Shown: positions 33,636-43,730 of the stretch, piece after piece
Layout of the letters: every line of letters starts with the position of its first letter
How positions within the stretch are numbered: the stretch's first letter is position 1
DNA from: Suillus spraguei
Taxonomy: Eukaryota > Basidiomycota > Agaricomycetes > Boletales > Suillaceae
Length of the DNA: 64,000 nucleotides
Assembly (NCBI GenBank): GCA_016800925.1
Contig: JABCPU010000171.1
Location: 1 to 64,000, forward strand
Direction: 5' to 3'
The notes under the pieces: model-generated
What the model saw: only the letters and a program-made list of their open reading frames with translations
The model's database searches: none
What the model was told of the DNA's origin: nothing
Translations under genes and position numbers: made by a program

Positions 33636-33740
33636 TCAAGTCTGATAGTTAGCATGTTCTAATGCATCACCAATGCATTGTGAGGCTTTGTAATGTATGG
33701 AGTTGATGCATTACCTATTACTGAAAACTAACAGACTTGA
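33636..33740. mobile_element. Small palindromic MITE-like element
   Basis: A 105-bp block begins TCAAGTCTGATAGTTAGCA and ends with the diverged inverse of it. Inner ATGCATCA motifs are also mirrored. It lies between the KDZ copy 2 tail and the truncated end of the DIRS-like fragment. No clear target duplication. Confidence 0.4.
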
Positions 33741-33750
33741 TGCATCAACC

Positions 33751-35308
33751 CTACAGGGACTTGTGATGACTCTCATCCGAAGCATCTGCCCATGGCCAAA
33801 AACCTTCATGTAAGGTTCAACACACCGACAAAACGAAAGGTTGATTTGGATGGTCAGCAAGGAGAACTTGAAACCGATCAATGTTGATTGGTGTGACTAT
33901 TTTGAAGAGATCTGGATGATTGCATACTGTGCGGGCTGCATCATCTGTAGAACGTGCAGTTGGGCTAAATGAATTATCGGTTGGCGACCAAATCAGCCCT
34001 CGGCGAAAACGCGGATGTTTAAGGTATTTTTCAGGCTGATTTAGTGTTCCTGTCCTCATGATGTTTTGTTTTGACATGACAACAGGCACAGATACATCCA
34101 TTTTGTTCGACATTGCAGATGTGTGCGTAACGACAGGTGGCTGCACTGCGTGTGCATTCACCATTATTCCATTTACGGCAGGGTTCTCGTTTGGTGACAT
34201 TTTCTTGACCTCCTCCAGTGGATTTGTTAGATTCCTCTGTTTCATTATGCAGTCTTCCTCCAGCAGAGAAGTGAGAGCTGTAGATGTCCCTGAAGCACTC
34301 AAAGTCTGACAATTCATACCTGCGAGTGTTTCCAACTTTGAATCTGACAGATTTGTCATATCTGATGACTCGTTCATGGCAGCTTTCCGATTGTTGATCG
34401 AATTGTTCATTAATGTGTTCCAAGTAGGCATTAAGTTCAGCTTGTCGGAATGGGAAAGCAAATTTGAGAGCTCGTGAGGCTCTGTTCCATGCAGCATTCC
34501 GGTGGCCTTGCTTGGTAATTTTCTTTGTGGCCGTTTCAGAGACTCCGTAGGTAAATTCAACATCTCCAATGGATTCTGTATGTTTATCAACTGATCTTGA
34601 TGTAGTGATGATGGTGTGGATGGCATCAAGATTGAGGCTTCGTCCGGCAATGATATCGGCCCATCCAGATTCATAAAACTCTGGACTCCGTTCATGATAC
34701 ATGAGTTTGAGTTTGGCTTGTTTCTGATCCTGTGCCCAATTTTGTAAGATGCAGACAGTTTGTCTGAGGTTTGCTGATAGGGGCCTGGATGGTTCCTCAT
34801 TAACTGTTGATTTGAGTTCAAGACAGGTAAAGTCAAGTTTAGGTCATTTCCGAGCAGGTTCTCCTGGCTCGACGCTGACTCGTTGACTCCTGTTATCCTC
34901 TGCAGTAAACTCTTCTTCAATCTGTGCAGGATCAGACGTTGGTTCTGCTGAACGTCGTACTCTGGATGTGCCCACTGCTCTTTGTCCAGCCTGATTTTGT
35001 TCTGACTCCCATTCATCGAGCATTGTAAGGTAGATAGCCGTGATAATGGATGGGTCTTCCCCTGAGCCAAGGGGTAAGCTTTCTTTGATGATCCCACAGA
35101 TAACATAGGAGGCATCAAATTTTGTTCCTTTGGCAGACCTGAAATCTTGGATGACATCGAGGCATCTCTTCACCATGTCTTGTTGGGGTAGATGCGCTCT
35201 ATCAGGCTCGGTTTCAACTGAAGACCCCCATATTCCAGGTCCTCTGAGAGATGCTTGTGTTTGTGTCGGATTGCTGGCATTTGTATATGAGTTACCTGGA
35301 TCTGACAT
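33751..35308 (-). pseudogene. DIRS-like element 5' fragment: gag-like CCCH protein and start of pol
   Basis: The frame starts MSDPGNSYTNASNPTQTQAS at 35308. An in-frame TGA after GEPARK (about 34845) interrupts it; the same frame continues to 34031. The second half contains GHRNAAWNRASRALKFAFPF, RQAELNAYLEHINEQF and RYDKSVRFKVGNTRRYELSD, then a CCCH zinc finger CRKWNNGECTRSAATCRYAH. Such gag-like proteins precede RT in fungal DIRS-type elements. In an overlapping frame the pol start is visible: HPRFRRGLIWSP, PINIDRFQVLLADHPNQPFV, then EGFWPWADASDESHHKSL with a stop at 33751. The rest of pol is missing. A separate RT-to-recombinase fragment of this kind lies at 6520-8956. Confidence 0.6.
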
Positions 35309-35570
35309 ATGATTGGAAGTATGACCGAATTTTAAAGAAATTCAAGATGACACGAAATAAAATGGTGCTGAATGTGCACGAGCAGACGGTGCTCAGAAGA
35401 CAAGTGTGCGACGTGCAGATCAAAACCGACTGATCAGTCAGACACTTTATCTAGATTGGTAAAGGGGCCTCTAAGTATGACGCAGAGTCACAAGGTTGTT
35501 TTGACCAGCGTCGCGAATCGATTCAACTTAGTTAAACAAGTTTAACTCTGGGATATTCACTCGTGGATGG

Positions 35571-36340
35571 TGTCATATACCATACTTCTGATCTCAGATC
35601 CGACCATATCCGATCAGATCCGATCGATTCCATATCCGTCCGGTCCACAGATCCTGTCCGGACCACCCATCCGAATGTGCTCACTTCTCGCACCTTAACT
35701 CCCTTGTGTATATCCGCGTCTATCTCCTTTCATCATTTCTCCTGTTTCCGGTATTCCGGCTATGTATATTTCCCTCCTACGTCACTGATCTGTTACCTGT
35801 GTTCATTTCCAATTCGTGCTTACTGATCCGCTGTGCATTAACTAATAGACTTCCGTTACACTTCATACATAGCCCTCGGTCCCGGACCTGTTGATTATCC
35901 GTCTCAGATACTTACAGTATATAAACCACTTGTAAATCTCCGTAGAACCTTAGTTCGAATATCATCTTAGATTCTGCTCATTCTGCTTCTTCCGGACTTG
36001 AGCCACTCTCTGCTCTAAAGTCACCTTCCGAGACTTAGGATTGATTCCTATAGTCTATATCTCCGACTCTATCTTCGGATAGTCTACCTCCATTAGTTTC
36101 TAGTTAGGAACTCATTCCAAAGCTAGCCTTAATCTTTGTTCTATCCTTACATTCCGAATAACCTTCAGACGTATCATATCTGATACCTTCGGATGCCTGG
36201 ATCCGTCACGCAACTCCTTCCGGATCTTCGGATGAATAACTTCTCCCTGAAATAAGGGGCATTACTCGAGAAAGGGGCACAGTGCATGAACTGAGGCCAA
36301 AGCCCTTCGGATCTCTCTACCCTTGAGTACGGTCTTAACA
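35571..36340 (+). mobile_element. LTR-A solo LTR, copy 3, with 5-bp duplication
   Basis: The 770-bp LTR starts TGTCATATACC and ends GGTCTTAACA. It is flanked by GATGG at 35566-35570 and 36341-36345. It is in the same orientation as copy 2 and about 10.5 kb away, but each copy has its own duplication, so the two are independent insertions and not the ends of one element. Confidence 0.93.
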
Positions 36341-37410
36341 GATGGTTTCTTTGGAAGTCCACCGTAACTGGTCTTAGCCTGATTGTTGCCACAACAGAAT
36401 CAAAATATGTTTCTTCTGGAACCCGAAATGGCTTAGCGCTATAGCTACAGGCTATTACAACTTGTTACTGGTCGATTCTGTAATAGTCGGCTGTTACTGT
36501 AACGCGATTTGCTACAGTGCTTCTGCTTGCTACGAAACACTTCATAACTCATGATATCCTACTGATGCTTTTTTTCTATCGGAACACCTTGACATTCATT
36601 CATGGATGGTTTCCATAGAGGTTTATCTCACCTGGTCTTAGCCCCTGTTGTTGCAACATCATATTAGTATAATATATTTACTCCCGTTCGAACACGCTCG
36701 AAACACAGGCTATACTGTTAATATTAAGCATAATACTCACTTGTGAGAAACAGTCAGGTTTTGTAAGTTCGTCTCTTAGGGCTTCAGTGCCAATGGTGAT
36801 GCTTAATGCTTCAGACACCTCATTTTGGCGATATTTGACCAATCTAGGACGAAATACCAATTCTTGGGGTTCCTTTGATTTGTTCCTGTAGCCAGCAGAT
36901 CTATGCCTCTAGATTGTGGTTCTGGTGGTTCCTACATCGGGTCAGGATCTTGCGGTCGAAATTTCACTAAGTCATTTGTGAGTCTTGCGGTCAAAATTGC
37001 CCTAAGTCATTTTCGAGTTGATCAAAGGAAACGAGCTTCAATGACTTACTTGAACGGTAAGCCATTGAAGCTCGTTTCCTTTGATCTGTGTAGTGAGAGG
37101 GAATGTACACTTGCATGATTCAAGTCTGGTTCACTCAATAAGATATCTCTTAAGTCAGTTTGCAATTTGCGAGTACAGCGTTGAATTTCGTATGTCATTA
37201 ATGAACAAGGGCAAGAAAAATTTAACATATGTACTACCACTATTATATGATGACATGTATATGAAAAACGAGGGACGAGAACACAATAAGTCACAATTAT
37301 GATATCAAACAAAAGGTACTGAAAATGGTGTGAGAAATGTGTTAGTGGACGATTCAATCCATTGAGCAAGCGTGGACTCACTTTTAATAGTCCTATCTCC
37401 GAGTTCTTGA
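36341..37410. other. Gene-free stretch with a direct repeat and a perfect hairpin
   Basis: No gene seen. A 35-bp unit starting TCTTGCGGTC is repeated head to tail at 36948-36982 and 36983-37017 with a few changes. It is followed at once by a long hairpin (37020-37086). Confidence 0.55.
37020..37086. repeat. Perfect 24-bp inverted repeat (hairpin)
   Basis: The two arms, 37020-37043 and 37063-37086, are perfectly complementary (outer bases GATCAAAGGAAACGAG). The 19-base loop contains a further 5-bp stem CTTAC/GTAAG. The RNA from either strand would form a stable hairpin of small-RNA precursor size. No terminator-like T run follows. Confidence 0.8.
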
Positions 37411-39451
37411 TCACTTGTTAATTTGGCCAATTTGGTTCGCCTGCGCCATACGGGTGGACTCCTGCCGAATACGACCAGTCTTTCGCAGAGTATTTGGATT
37501 AGCAGACTCGACAACCTCCATGACCGTGTCAACAACCTTTGACATGCACTTTCGTTTTACCTTGAGTGTTTTCTCTGGTGCGCTATGCTGCACATCTCCG
37601 TTTTGTGGAGTCTCCACTGCAGGAGGCGCAGGAGGTACGGAAGGGAGAACCGGGGCAGGGAGAACTGAAGAAGGGAGAATTGGGGCAGGGAGAACTGGGG
37701 CAGGGAGAACCAGGGCAGGGAGAACTGGGGAGTGACATGGAAGGGAGTGGGAAGGGAGTGATGGGGAAGGGAGCGACGGGAACGTGAATTGCAGGGTTGC
37801 TATAGGTGGCAAAGAAGGTAGCGAGTGCGATGCTGCCGATTGAGTAAACGAATGTGGTGTGATTGGGGACAACTGTAGTGCAGGGGGGAAAGAGTTTGAT
37901 GAAGACAGGAATGAGCGCAGTGCAGGGGGGAAAGAGTTTGATGAAGACAGGAATGAGCGCAGTGCAGGTGGCGTCCTCCAGGTGGAAGAGCCTATAGATT
38001 CATTGGGCATGCTTGGAGATCCGTCGAGTAAGGGGCGGAGAAGAGGCGGTGTATTTTCCCAATTCGGCACGTCAAATGAGGCCTTTGTTGTGAATGAGAC
38101 GTCTTGGAGATTGTATCTGTTGGATGACTGCAGACCGACATCAGGGAAGAAAGAATCATATGGGTCATGGAGGCCGTAGTGCTCAGTGGAAGCAGGGGGT
38201 GCAGATAAAACCAGAGGTGGTGATTGAAAGGATGTTGTAGCCAGAGGTGTTGTGGTAGGTGAGTCTGGCTGAGAGCAACCAGAATCAAGTGACTGGGAAG
38301 TGGATGGGGCGGATGGCGTACTACTAGATGCTGAAGCATCATAGTCGAGTGCACGTGTCTTCCTGATGTGCGGTGCTATATTTGAAGTTGCAAACATTAA
38401 TATTGAACATTGAGTCTTTGCTAGTATGAGGAAAACACTTACGAAAAACTCTGCTAATGAAGTCAACATACGCCTTCAAGTGTGTCTCGTTGAAGTGTGG
38501 TGTCGCTTGTTTCCAATTGAGACCAGTTGCATTCACACCTGAATGGTAACTGCAGTACCTGTGAGATTCCCGCGCTCGCAAGTCAACAACAACATACATA
38601 CCTCATAGCATTTATATTTCCATCCAAATGTGGGTCTGGTCCAGCGCCGATCAGACTCCATTCCCAACACATCATGTCTTTAATGACTTGCATGAATTGT
38701 GAAATCGGACCCATACATTCGGTAAGTGCCCTATAAAATCACCCATTGAGCAACTTAAAGCAGGAGTGTTGTAGAATGGTTCGTACCTAGCATATTGCGC
38801 ATTGGTAGGGGCCTCGTCTGTCTTCTTGAGGACTTCTGATGCCTTGGCATCCCGTTCTGCCTGAACCTTTGCCCTACACAAGGCCTTAATATCCTCACTC
38901 GCGTCCTCATAAGCTGTGCGTGTCATCATTTTCACAGCTCCCAACTTTTCACTCTTGGTGAGGCTGCCTGAAGCGATGCTCTCCTTCACTTGTACCTGAA
39001 CATCATCTGTATACCTCATCTTTGAGAATACTTCAGCCTCTGTGTGGATTTGTGTGCCCTTGGCTTTGTTGGTGAGCATCTGCCGAATTGTTTTGCCCAT
39101 TGCATTTACAGCAGAGCGGCCACTTTCCTGAGAACGGTAATTAAACCAATTCTTGATTTTCTTATGAAACGGTAAGCGGGTCTAATCGATTCTCATGAAA
39201 TGCCGAACTCACCTTTTACCTGAGTTCAACAGCTGCGCCTTTTGCCTCTTTTTGCTCTTCTGACAAGACTTCTGGTGCTTCACCAAAAATTGCAAGTTCC
39301 TCAGGAACCTTCTGAACCACTCCAAGAACACAGGGCCCCAAAATTGCGTAGCAGATGCCCCGACTTGTGCCTTCAAAAAATTGTTGTACTTCGACTCAAG
39401 AAAAGCTTTCTGGTCCAGTGTTGTCCATTCTGCAGGCAGCATCTGCCCCAC
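37411..39451 (-). CDS. Lineage-specific hypothetical gene Y1 with a proline-rich tail
   Basis: Function unknown. It is a paralogue of the gene at 42744-43730. The N-terminal exon reads WTTLDQKAFLESKYNNFLKA, FWGPVFLEWFRRF, then, after restoring one C in a CC run at about 39303, PEELAIFGEAPEVLSEEQKE. The next exon has MGKTIRQMLTNKAKGTQIHT and MTRTAYEDASEDIKALCRAK. The following one contains ALTECMGPISQFMQVIKDMM and SLIGAGPDPHLDG, matching the paralogue. The last exon (to 37411) is low-complexity: a 14-residue unit RSFLSSSNSFPPAL in tandem (42-bp unit) and VLPAP-type pentapeptide repeats, then a basic tail. Exon joins are approximate. The basic, structured front with a disordered tail would suit a nuclear or transposon-associated protein (inference). 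Confidence 0.5.
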
Positions 39452-39682
39452 TGCATCAATGTCATTTTAATTTAATTTATGAAATGTTTGTCATGGCTCA
39501 CCTCGGTCTTTTTGACAGTCGTGTCCCAAGTTGGAGAGTCTGCGCCCACCAACCCAAAATTAAAGTTCAAATGCACACGAGGTCAGTCAGTTGTCCAATC
39601 ACAATGCATCGGAGCTAAAATTAGGCTCATATAATCATGCTATAATCATCTCGGTTGAAATTTTCACTCCCGCTTGCTCCAA

Positions 39683-40227
39683 ATGACGGACTCTGACACT
39701 GCCAACTCATACAATGTACCTCAAAATGGATACTTTGGGCCAGTGTTTACCATGAGCGAGCTCACAGCAGCACTACAATTAATTCATAACCAAGGTATGT
39801 TACGCACACAGATACCTGCCAGCTCACGTACTTGAAATTCACAGTCCATGACTCCCCCGGCTCATCTGAAACTGGATACTATGGGCCAGTATTTGCTATG
39901 AGCAAGCTCGCATCAGCGCTTCAATTGATTCATGACCAAGATGGTATGTCATTACCTACTAGATCTGCATTATGTATTGACCGATGACACCAAGCAATGA
40001 CAAAAGCTCACGATGGCTACTCACTTGCCGATGCACCCTTACCATCACCTGGTTTGCAAGGCTGTCCTGCCTGCATCTTCCGTACTCATCGTCAGACTTG
40101 TTATGTCTGCCACGCACATATTTCTGCATGTCACGCATCATCCTCCACTGAGTCTATGTCACTCACAACAAACGCTACAGCAAACGACAACTGTGAAAAT
40201 GACACTGTACGTGTTGATTCAGTATGA
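39683..40227 (+). CDS. Small hypothetical gene with a duplicated exon
   Basis: I do not recognise it. The start MTDSDTANSYNVPQ leads into NGYFGPVFTMSELTAALQLI followed by a GT donor at about 39794. The next exon, after a CACAG acceptor, repeats the unit as TGYYGPVFAMSKLASALQLI followed by HDQD and another donor. A third part has MTKAHDGYSLADAPLPSPGL and the cysteine-rich CPACIFRTHRQTCYVCHAHI. The exon duplication (about 100 bp) is clear in protein and DNA. The cysteine spacing could bind zinc, but no family is known to me. It lies divergent from gene Y1. Confidence 0.4.
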
Positions 40228-40406
40228 CATATTTGAAACTGATGCGGGGATCTTGATCATATCAGGTTTTAACATTGCAGCAACGAAAATTCACTTAGGG
40301 AGAGTTTAATGGAGTATCTCGTACATACATGTTCACTTATGTACACCGTGTTAAGCTTGAACTTGAGTGCTTGAGCAATAAGACACCATAAATTCATTAT
40401 AACACA

Positions 40407-40729
40407 TCATATCTTGAGCACACAGGTTTTGGTCTGACCACAAGCATTGGTGTAGTAGTACCATATCAATTAAGCACGGGTTTCGGTCAGACCATTTTGG
40501 TCAGACCAAAAGTGTTAATTGATCCATCAATGAGGGTCTTATTTCTCTACAAACGTGTATACACAGTCCTATGGACTGTGTATACTCTTAGCGTTTGTAG
40601 AAAAATAATAAGACCCTCATTAATGGATCAATTAACACCTTTGGTCTGACCGAAACCCGTGCTTAATTGATATGGTACTACTACACAATGCTTTGTGGTC
40701 AGACCAAAACCTGCGTGCTCAAGATATGA
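40407..40729. mobile_element. Foldback (palindromic) element
   Basis: A 323-bp near-perfect palindrome begins TCATATCTTGAGCAC and ends with its inverse. Arms are about 155 bp with a few-base centre near 40568 (CCTATGG). Both arms carry GGTCTGACC or GGTCAGACC motifs. A third partial arm copy follows at 40734-40807. No coding capacity, so it would need an enzyme in trans. Confidence 0.75.
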
Positions 40730-40733
40730 CGTT

Positions 40734-40807
40734 GGACTGTGTATACTCATAACGTTTGTAGAGAAATAAGACCCTCATTCAAATGGATCAATTAATACTT
40801 TTGGTCA
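40734..40807. repeat. Partial third arm of the foldback element
   Basis: The sequence from GGACTGTGTATACTCATAACG to TTTTGGTCAG repeats the inner right arm of 40407-40729 in direct orientation with a few changes. It may be the remnant of a neighbouring copy or a slipped duplication. Confidence 0.7.
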
Positions 40808-41148
40808 GTGTATTGCGAGAATTTATTACATGTAGTTTTGGTCTGACCATTGCGCAAGTAGCTTTGGTTCAATTGAGTTATGGTCTGACCAGAACCTTTG
40901 CGCTTCTTTTCAACCAACAACCAACTAAAGTTATGTATATATACTACTCCCAGGTGTCTTTTGTCTATTCTTTCTGAGTATGCAAGTCTCGCCCCAACTT
41001 ATCATCTTACTGTATGTTTTTACGGTCCGACCTTCACACCAATCGAAGACTCGTTGTTTGGGTCCAAATAGTGTAAGGGTCTATTTAAATGCTTCGTTCT
41101 TTTGCTCCTCACGATCCAAGGTTACTTTGCAGTCCTCCATTTTTCACC

Positions 41149-41838
41149 ATGGCATGCCCAACATTATACAAAACTCATCAGGCTAGACTACAAGCAGCGA
41201 GAGAAAAGCGCCGTCATCATTATCAAAAGTAAGTGATGAAGTGACGGTATCTAGGAGTCAAGTTAACCAAAAGACTCCCCAGGTTTCGAGAGTCTATCCT
41301 GGCCAAGAGGCGTCAGTCACGCAAAGAAAAAAAATCTCAAGGCAATGAACCTTCGGACGACGAAGACGAACCAATGTATGTACTGCGTAGACTTGGTTGT
41401 GTTAAGGTGTCTGACTTTTACATCAGCGAAACCTTATATGACTGCATTGCTACAGTTAAGTACGCCAAGGATGACTTCATGGCCTATGTGAAAAGTCCAC
41501 GACGATTCTTCGACCTCCTCGTGGATGAGTACTCCAAAATGATGCCCCACCCTGAGTTACACCCTACCACGAATGGAGACAAGTCTATATTCGAGCATGC
41601 TATCACACGCTTGGAAGACTTCCTCGACCAAGCTAATCACAGGCTTGATGGTATCCTTCAGATGTGTGGTGTGAGTGATGAGTGGTGTGCTGCAGATGGT
41701 GTCTGCAGGTTCATGAGGGAGATGATAGGGATGATTGAAGACATCTTGTTGCGTCTGGCAGAGGGCAGAGACGGTGAACTATCAATCGCTTTCATGGGGA
41801 ATGAGTTGTGGTACCAGGAGTACAAATTCCCCGTCTAG
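41149..41838 (+). CDS. Lineage-specific gene X2, apparently intact
   Basis: Paralogue of the split gene at 25017-26563; family name unknown. Exon 1 (41149-41228) reads MACPTLYKTHQARLQAARE..., ending HHYQ inside a codon at a GTAAG donor. After a CCCCAG acceptor at about 41281 it continues KFRESILAKRRQSRKEKK, an acidic stretch PSDDEDEP, and a helical domain with YISETLYDCIATVKYAKDDF, RRFFDLLVDEYSKMM, FEHAITRLEDFLDQANHRL and GILQMCGVSDEWCAADGVCR. It ends YQEYKFPV with TAG at 41838. The intron splits the basic region at the same place as in X1. The alternation of a basic RR/K-rich helix and an acidic linker suggests nucleic-acid binding (inference). About 210 residues. Confidence 0.65.
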
Positions 41839-42009
41839 TTAGTACATGCCTGTAGAGCTTCTATCTTGGTTTGCAAGACCTCCAGAATACAATTACAGAT
41901 GACAGTTTGAAGTGTAGGGGGGCTATGCGCAGATCTCTTTGCGAAGACATGTGCAGGCGCACGGCTCTGTGATTCAACTGCTCTCTTCTCACCATGTCCA
42001 TGTCGCAGA

Positions 42010-42285
42010 TTGCAGTCCTCATGCGTGACCAGCGCGATATGCTTAAAAACATTTTTACCTGCTTTTAAAATTGCTCGTTCCGGGTCAGTGGAAGAGCGGG
42101 AATTTTGTTGGGAGAGCATTTACTCCCAGTGGTTTGCAACTTGGCCTGAACGTGCTGTGCATTTTGAGGAGATACCTCATGATCAAGTGTTGTCTGACCT
42201 GCAGGAGACATCACTCATTGAAGCCATTAGGCGCCGTCGTCGAGTATGTCACGACTCATTTCATGTTAAGGGGGACATATATTGA
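42010..42285 (+). pseudogene. Short hypothetical coding fragment
   Basis: The open frame contains VEEREFCWESIYSQWFATWP, then ERAVHFEEIPHDQVLSDLQE and an arginine run. The composition looks like real coding sequence, but no start, stop context or family is clear. It could be an exon of the following gene Y2 or a separate remnant. Confidence 0.25.
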
Positions 42286-42743
42286 CTGTAGGAGAAGCGC
42301 CTTCAGAGTTTTGTACTTATGAACACATTGTATCAAGAGACATGTGTGACGCTGAAGGAGTATTTTCCTGTGAGGAAGTCGAGAAGGTGAGAGATTCTGG
42401 CTGGGTCTTGTACCACAAAAATTAATTCAGTATATCAGGGGATAGACGAGGTAGTCAGTCTGTGTGCACACAAAGTGAGAGGATGTGGGCGTGTCATTAT
42501 ATGCATTATATGTGTAGATCTAGTGTAGATATTGAGAATTGCCTTGCACGGCGCATAAATGAGTTAAATTAGTGAAGCTCTAGACATATATATTATCAAT
42601 AAGGACCACACAGAAGAAGTTGAGGATCACCGTACTTGAATCTTGTCTCCCGTGGTTGTTTTCCTCCCAAGATTGACTGCCATACCCGTGAAAGTGCGCT
42701 CCATGCATTTTCTTCATTTTTTTAAAAACTTACCCTGCTACAG

Positions 42744-43730
42744 ATGGCGGGCAAGAAGTGGGCTACTCCAGAGCAAGAGGAATTTCTCCTCAGCTTCATG
42801 TCTGAGTTCCATGAGAGTGCCGCAACCAAGAACTACGATGATTTCTTCACGCGCATCTGGCTCTATGGTTCGAAAGGTGGTCTGAGGAACGTGTCATCTT
42901 CAAAGACATGCCAGATGACTATGTTCGCATCCCAGATGACATTAAGGCTCTGGCAAGAGCAGTTGAGATGCGTCAGCAAGTAAGAACATGGACGAAAACC
43001 AGATAAAACACATACTGATTGATTTTACAGCAACTGGTTACCTGGTATAGGTGGCAGATAAACCTGCACATCATGCTCGCTCAAAAGGCGCCAGGGGCAT
43101 GCTGAAATTGATACCGTCTTAGGTGGGGGCATGGAACTCAAAGGTACACGGCATCCCAAAAAATCGATATTTACTTGCACAAATTCTATGAAGCGAAGGT
43201 TAAGAATGTTGCAGACAATGCGATTACAACAGAAAACATCACCAATAGAGGCCGAAGCTGAACAAGCACCGTGAGATCACGCGGCAGATGTACTTGGAGG
43301 AAAGCGAGTCTGTCAAAGCAGATATTGATAGGAAGTATCGCAAGGTGAAAGCAAATTTCGCAAAAAGCGCCAGCAGCTGAAGTCTGGAAAGCCATTAAAA
43401 CTCAATGATGCCACAAAAGTGAAGTACATACCTACTAATCAATTGAATGTCACATTACTGACTTCAATCCTCTGTGGTAGAGCTATTCGGGAGCTAGGTC
43501 CAATGCTTGACCACATCCTCAAATATCTCGTGCACATTACAGGCGGGTGGAAGTTTACGGTTCTTATGGGGAGGTCGTGATCCTAGGACGGGTGAAACAT
43601 CAGTTTTCAAGTGAGCAACATTCGCAAACATAAGGAAAACTGTGCTTATCGTAATCAAGCTATCACGTAGGCGAACTTCAAAGTGGTGCCCAGTTCAATC
43701 ATGTGTACAAAGACTTTGATGGAATGCAAG
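42744..43730 (+). pseudogene. Lineage-specific gene Y2, frameshifted and cut by a gypsy LTR
   Basis: Paralogue of gene Y1. It starts MAGKKWATPEQEEFLLSFMS and EFHESAATKNYDDFFTRIW, then after a frameshift at about 42865 LWFERWSEERVIFKDMPDDY and DIKALARAVEMRQQ. Later exons contain IDIYLHKFYEAKVKNVADN, NKHREITRQMYLEESESVKA, IRELGPMLDHILKYLVHITG and WKFTVLMGGRDPRTGETS, finally QFNHVYKDFDGMQ at the point where the LTR at 43731 begins. The end of the gene is not on the other side of the gypsy palindrome, so it was lost. Several breaks are present besides the insertion. Confidence 0.5.

Noticed and set aside
25095..36340. One long LTR retrotransposon bounded by LTR-A copies 2 and 3
   Set aside because: Each LTR has its own perfect 5-bp duplication (AAGAT and GATGG), and the interior holds Tc1, KDZ and gag-like fragments on different strands. 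They are two solo LTRs.
37415..37787. Glycine-, glutamate- and glutamine-rich open frames on the plus strand
   Set aside because: They are the reverse reading of the proline/leucine-rich repeat tail of gene Y1. Repeats without stop codons open several frames at once.
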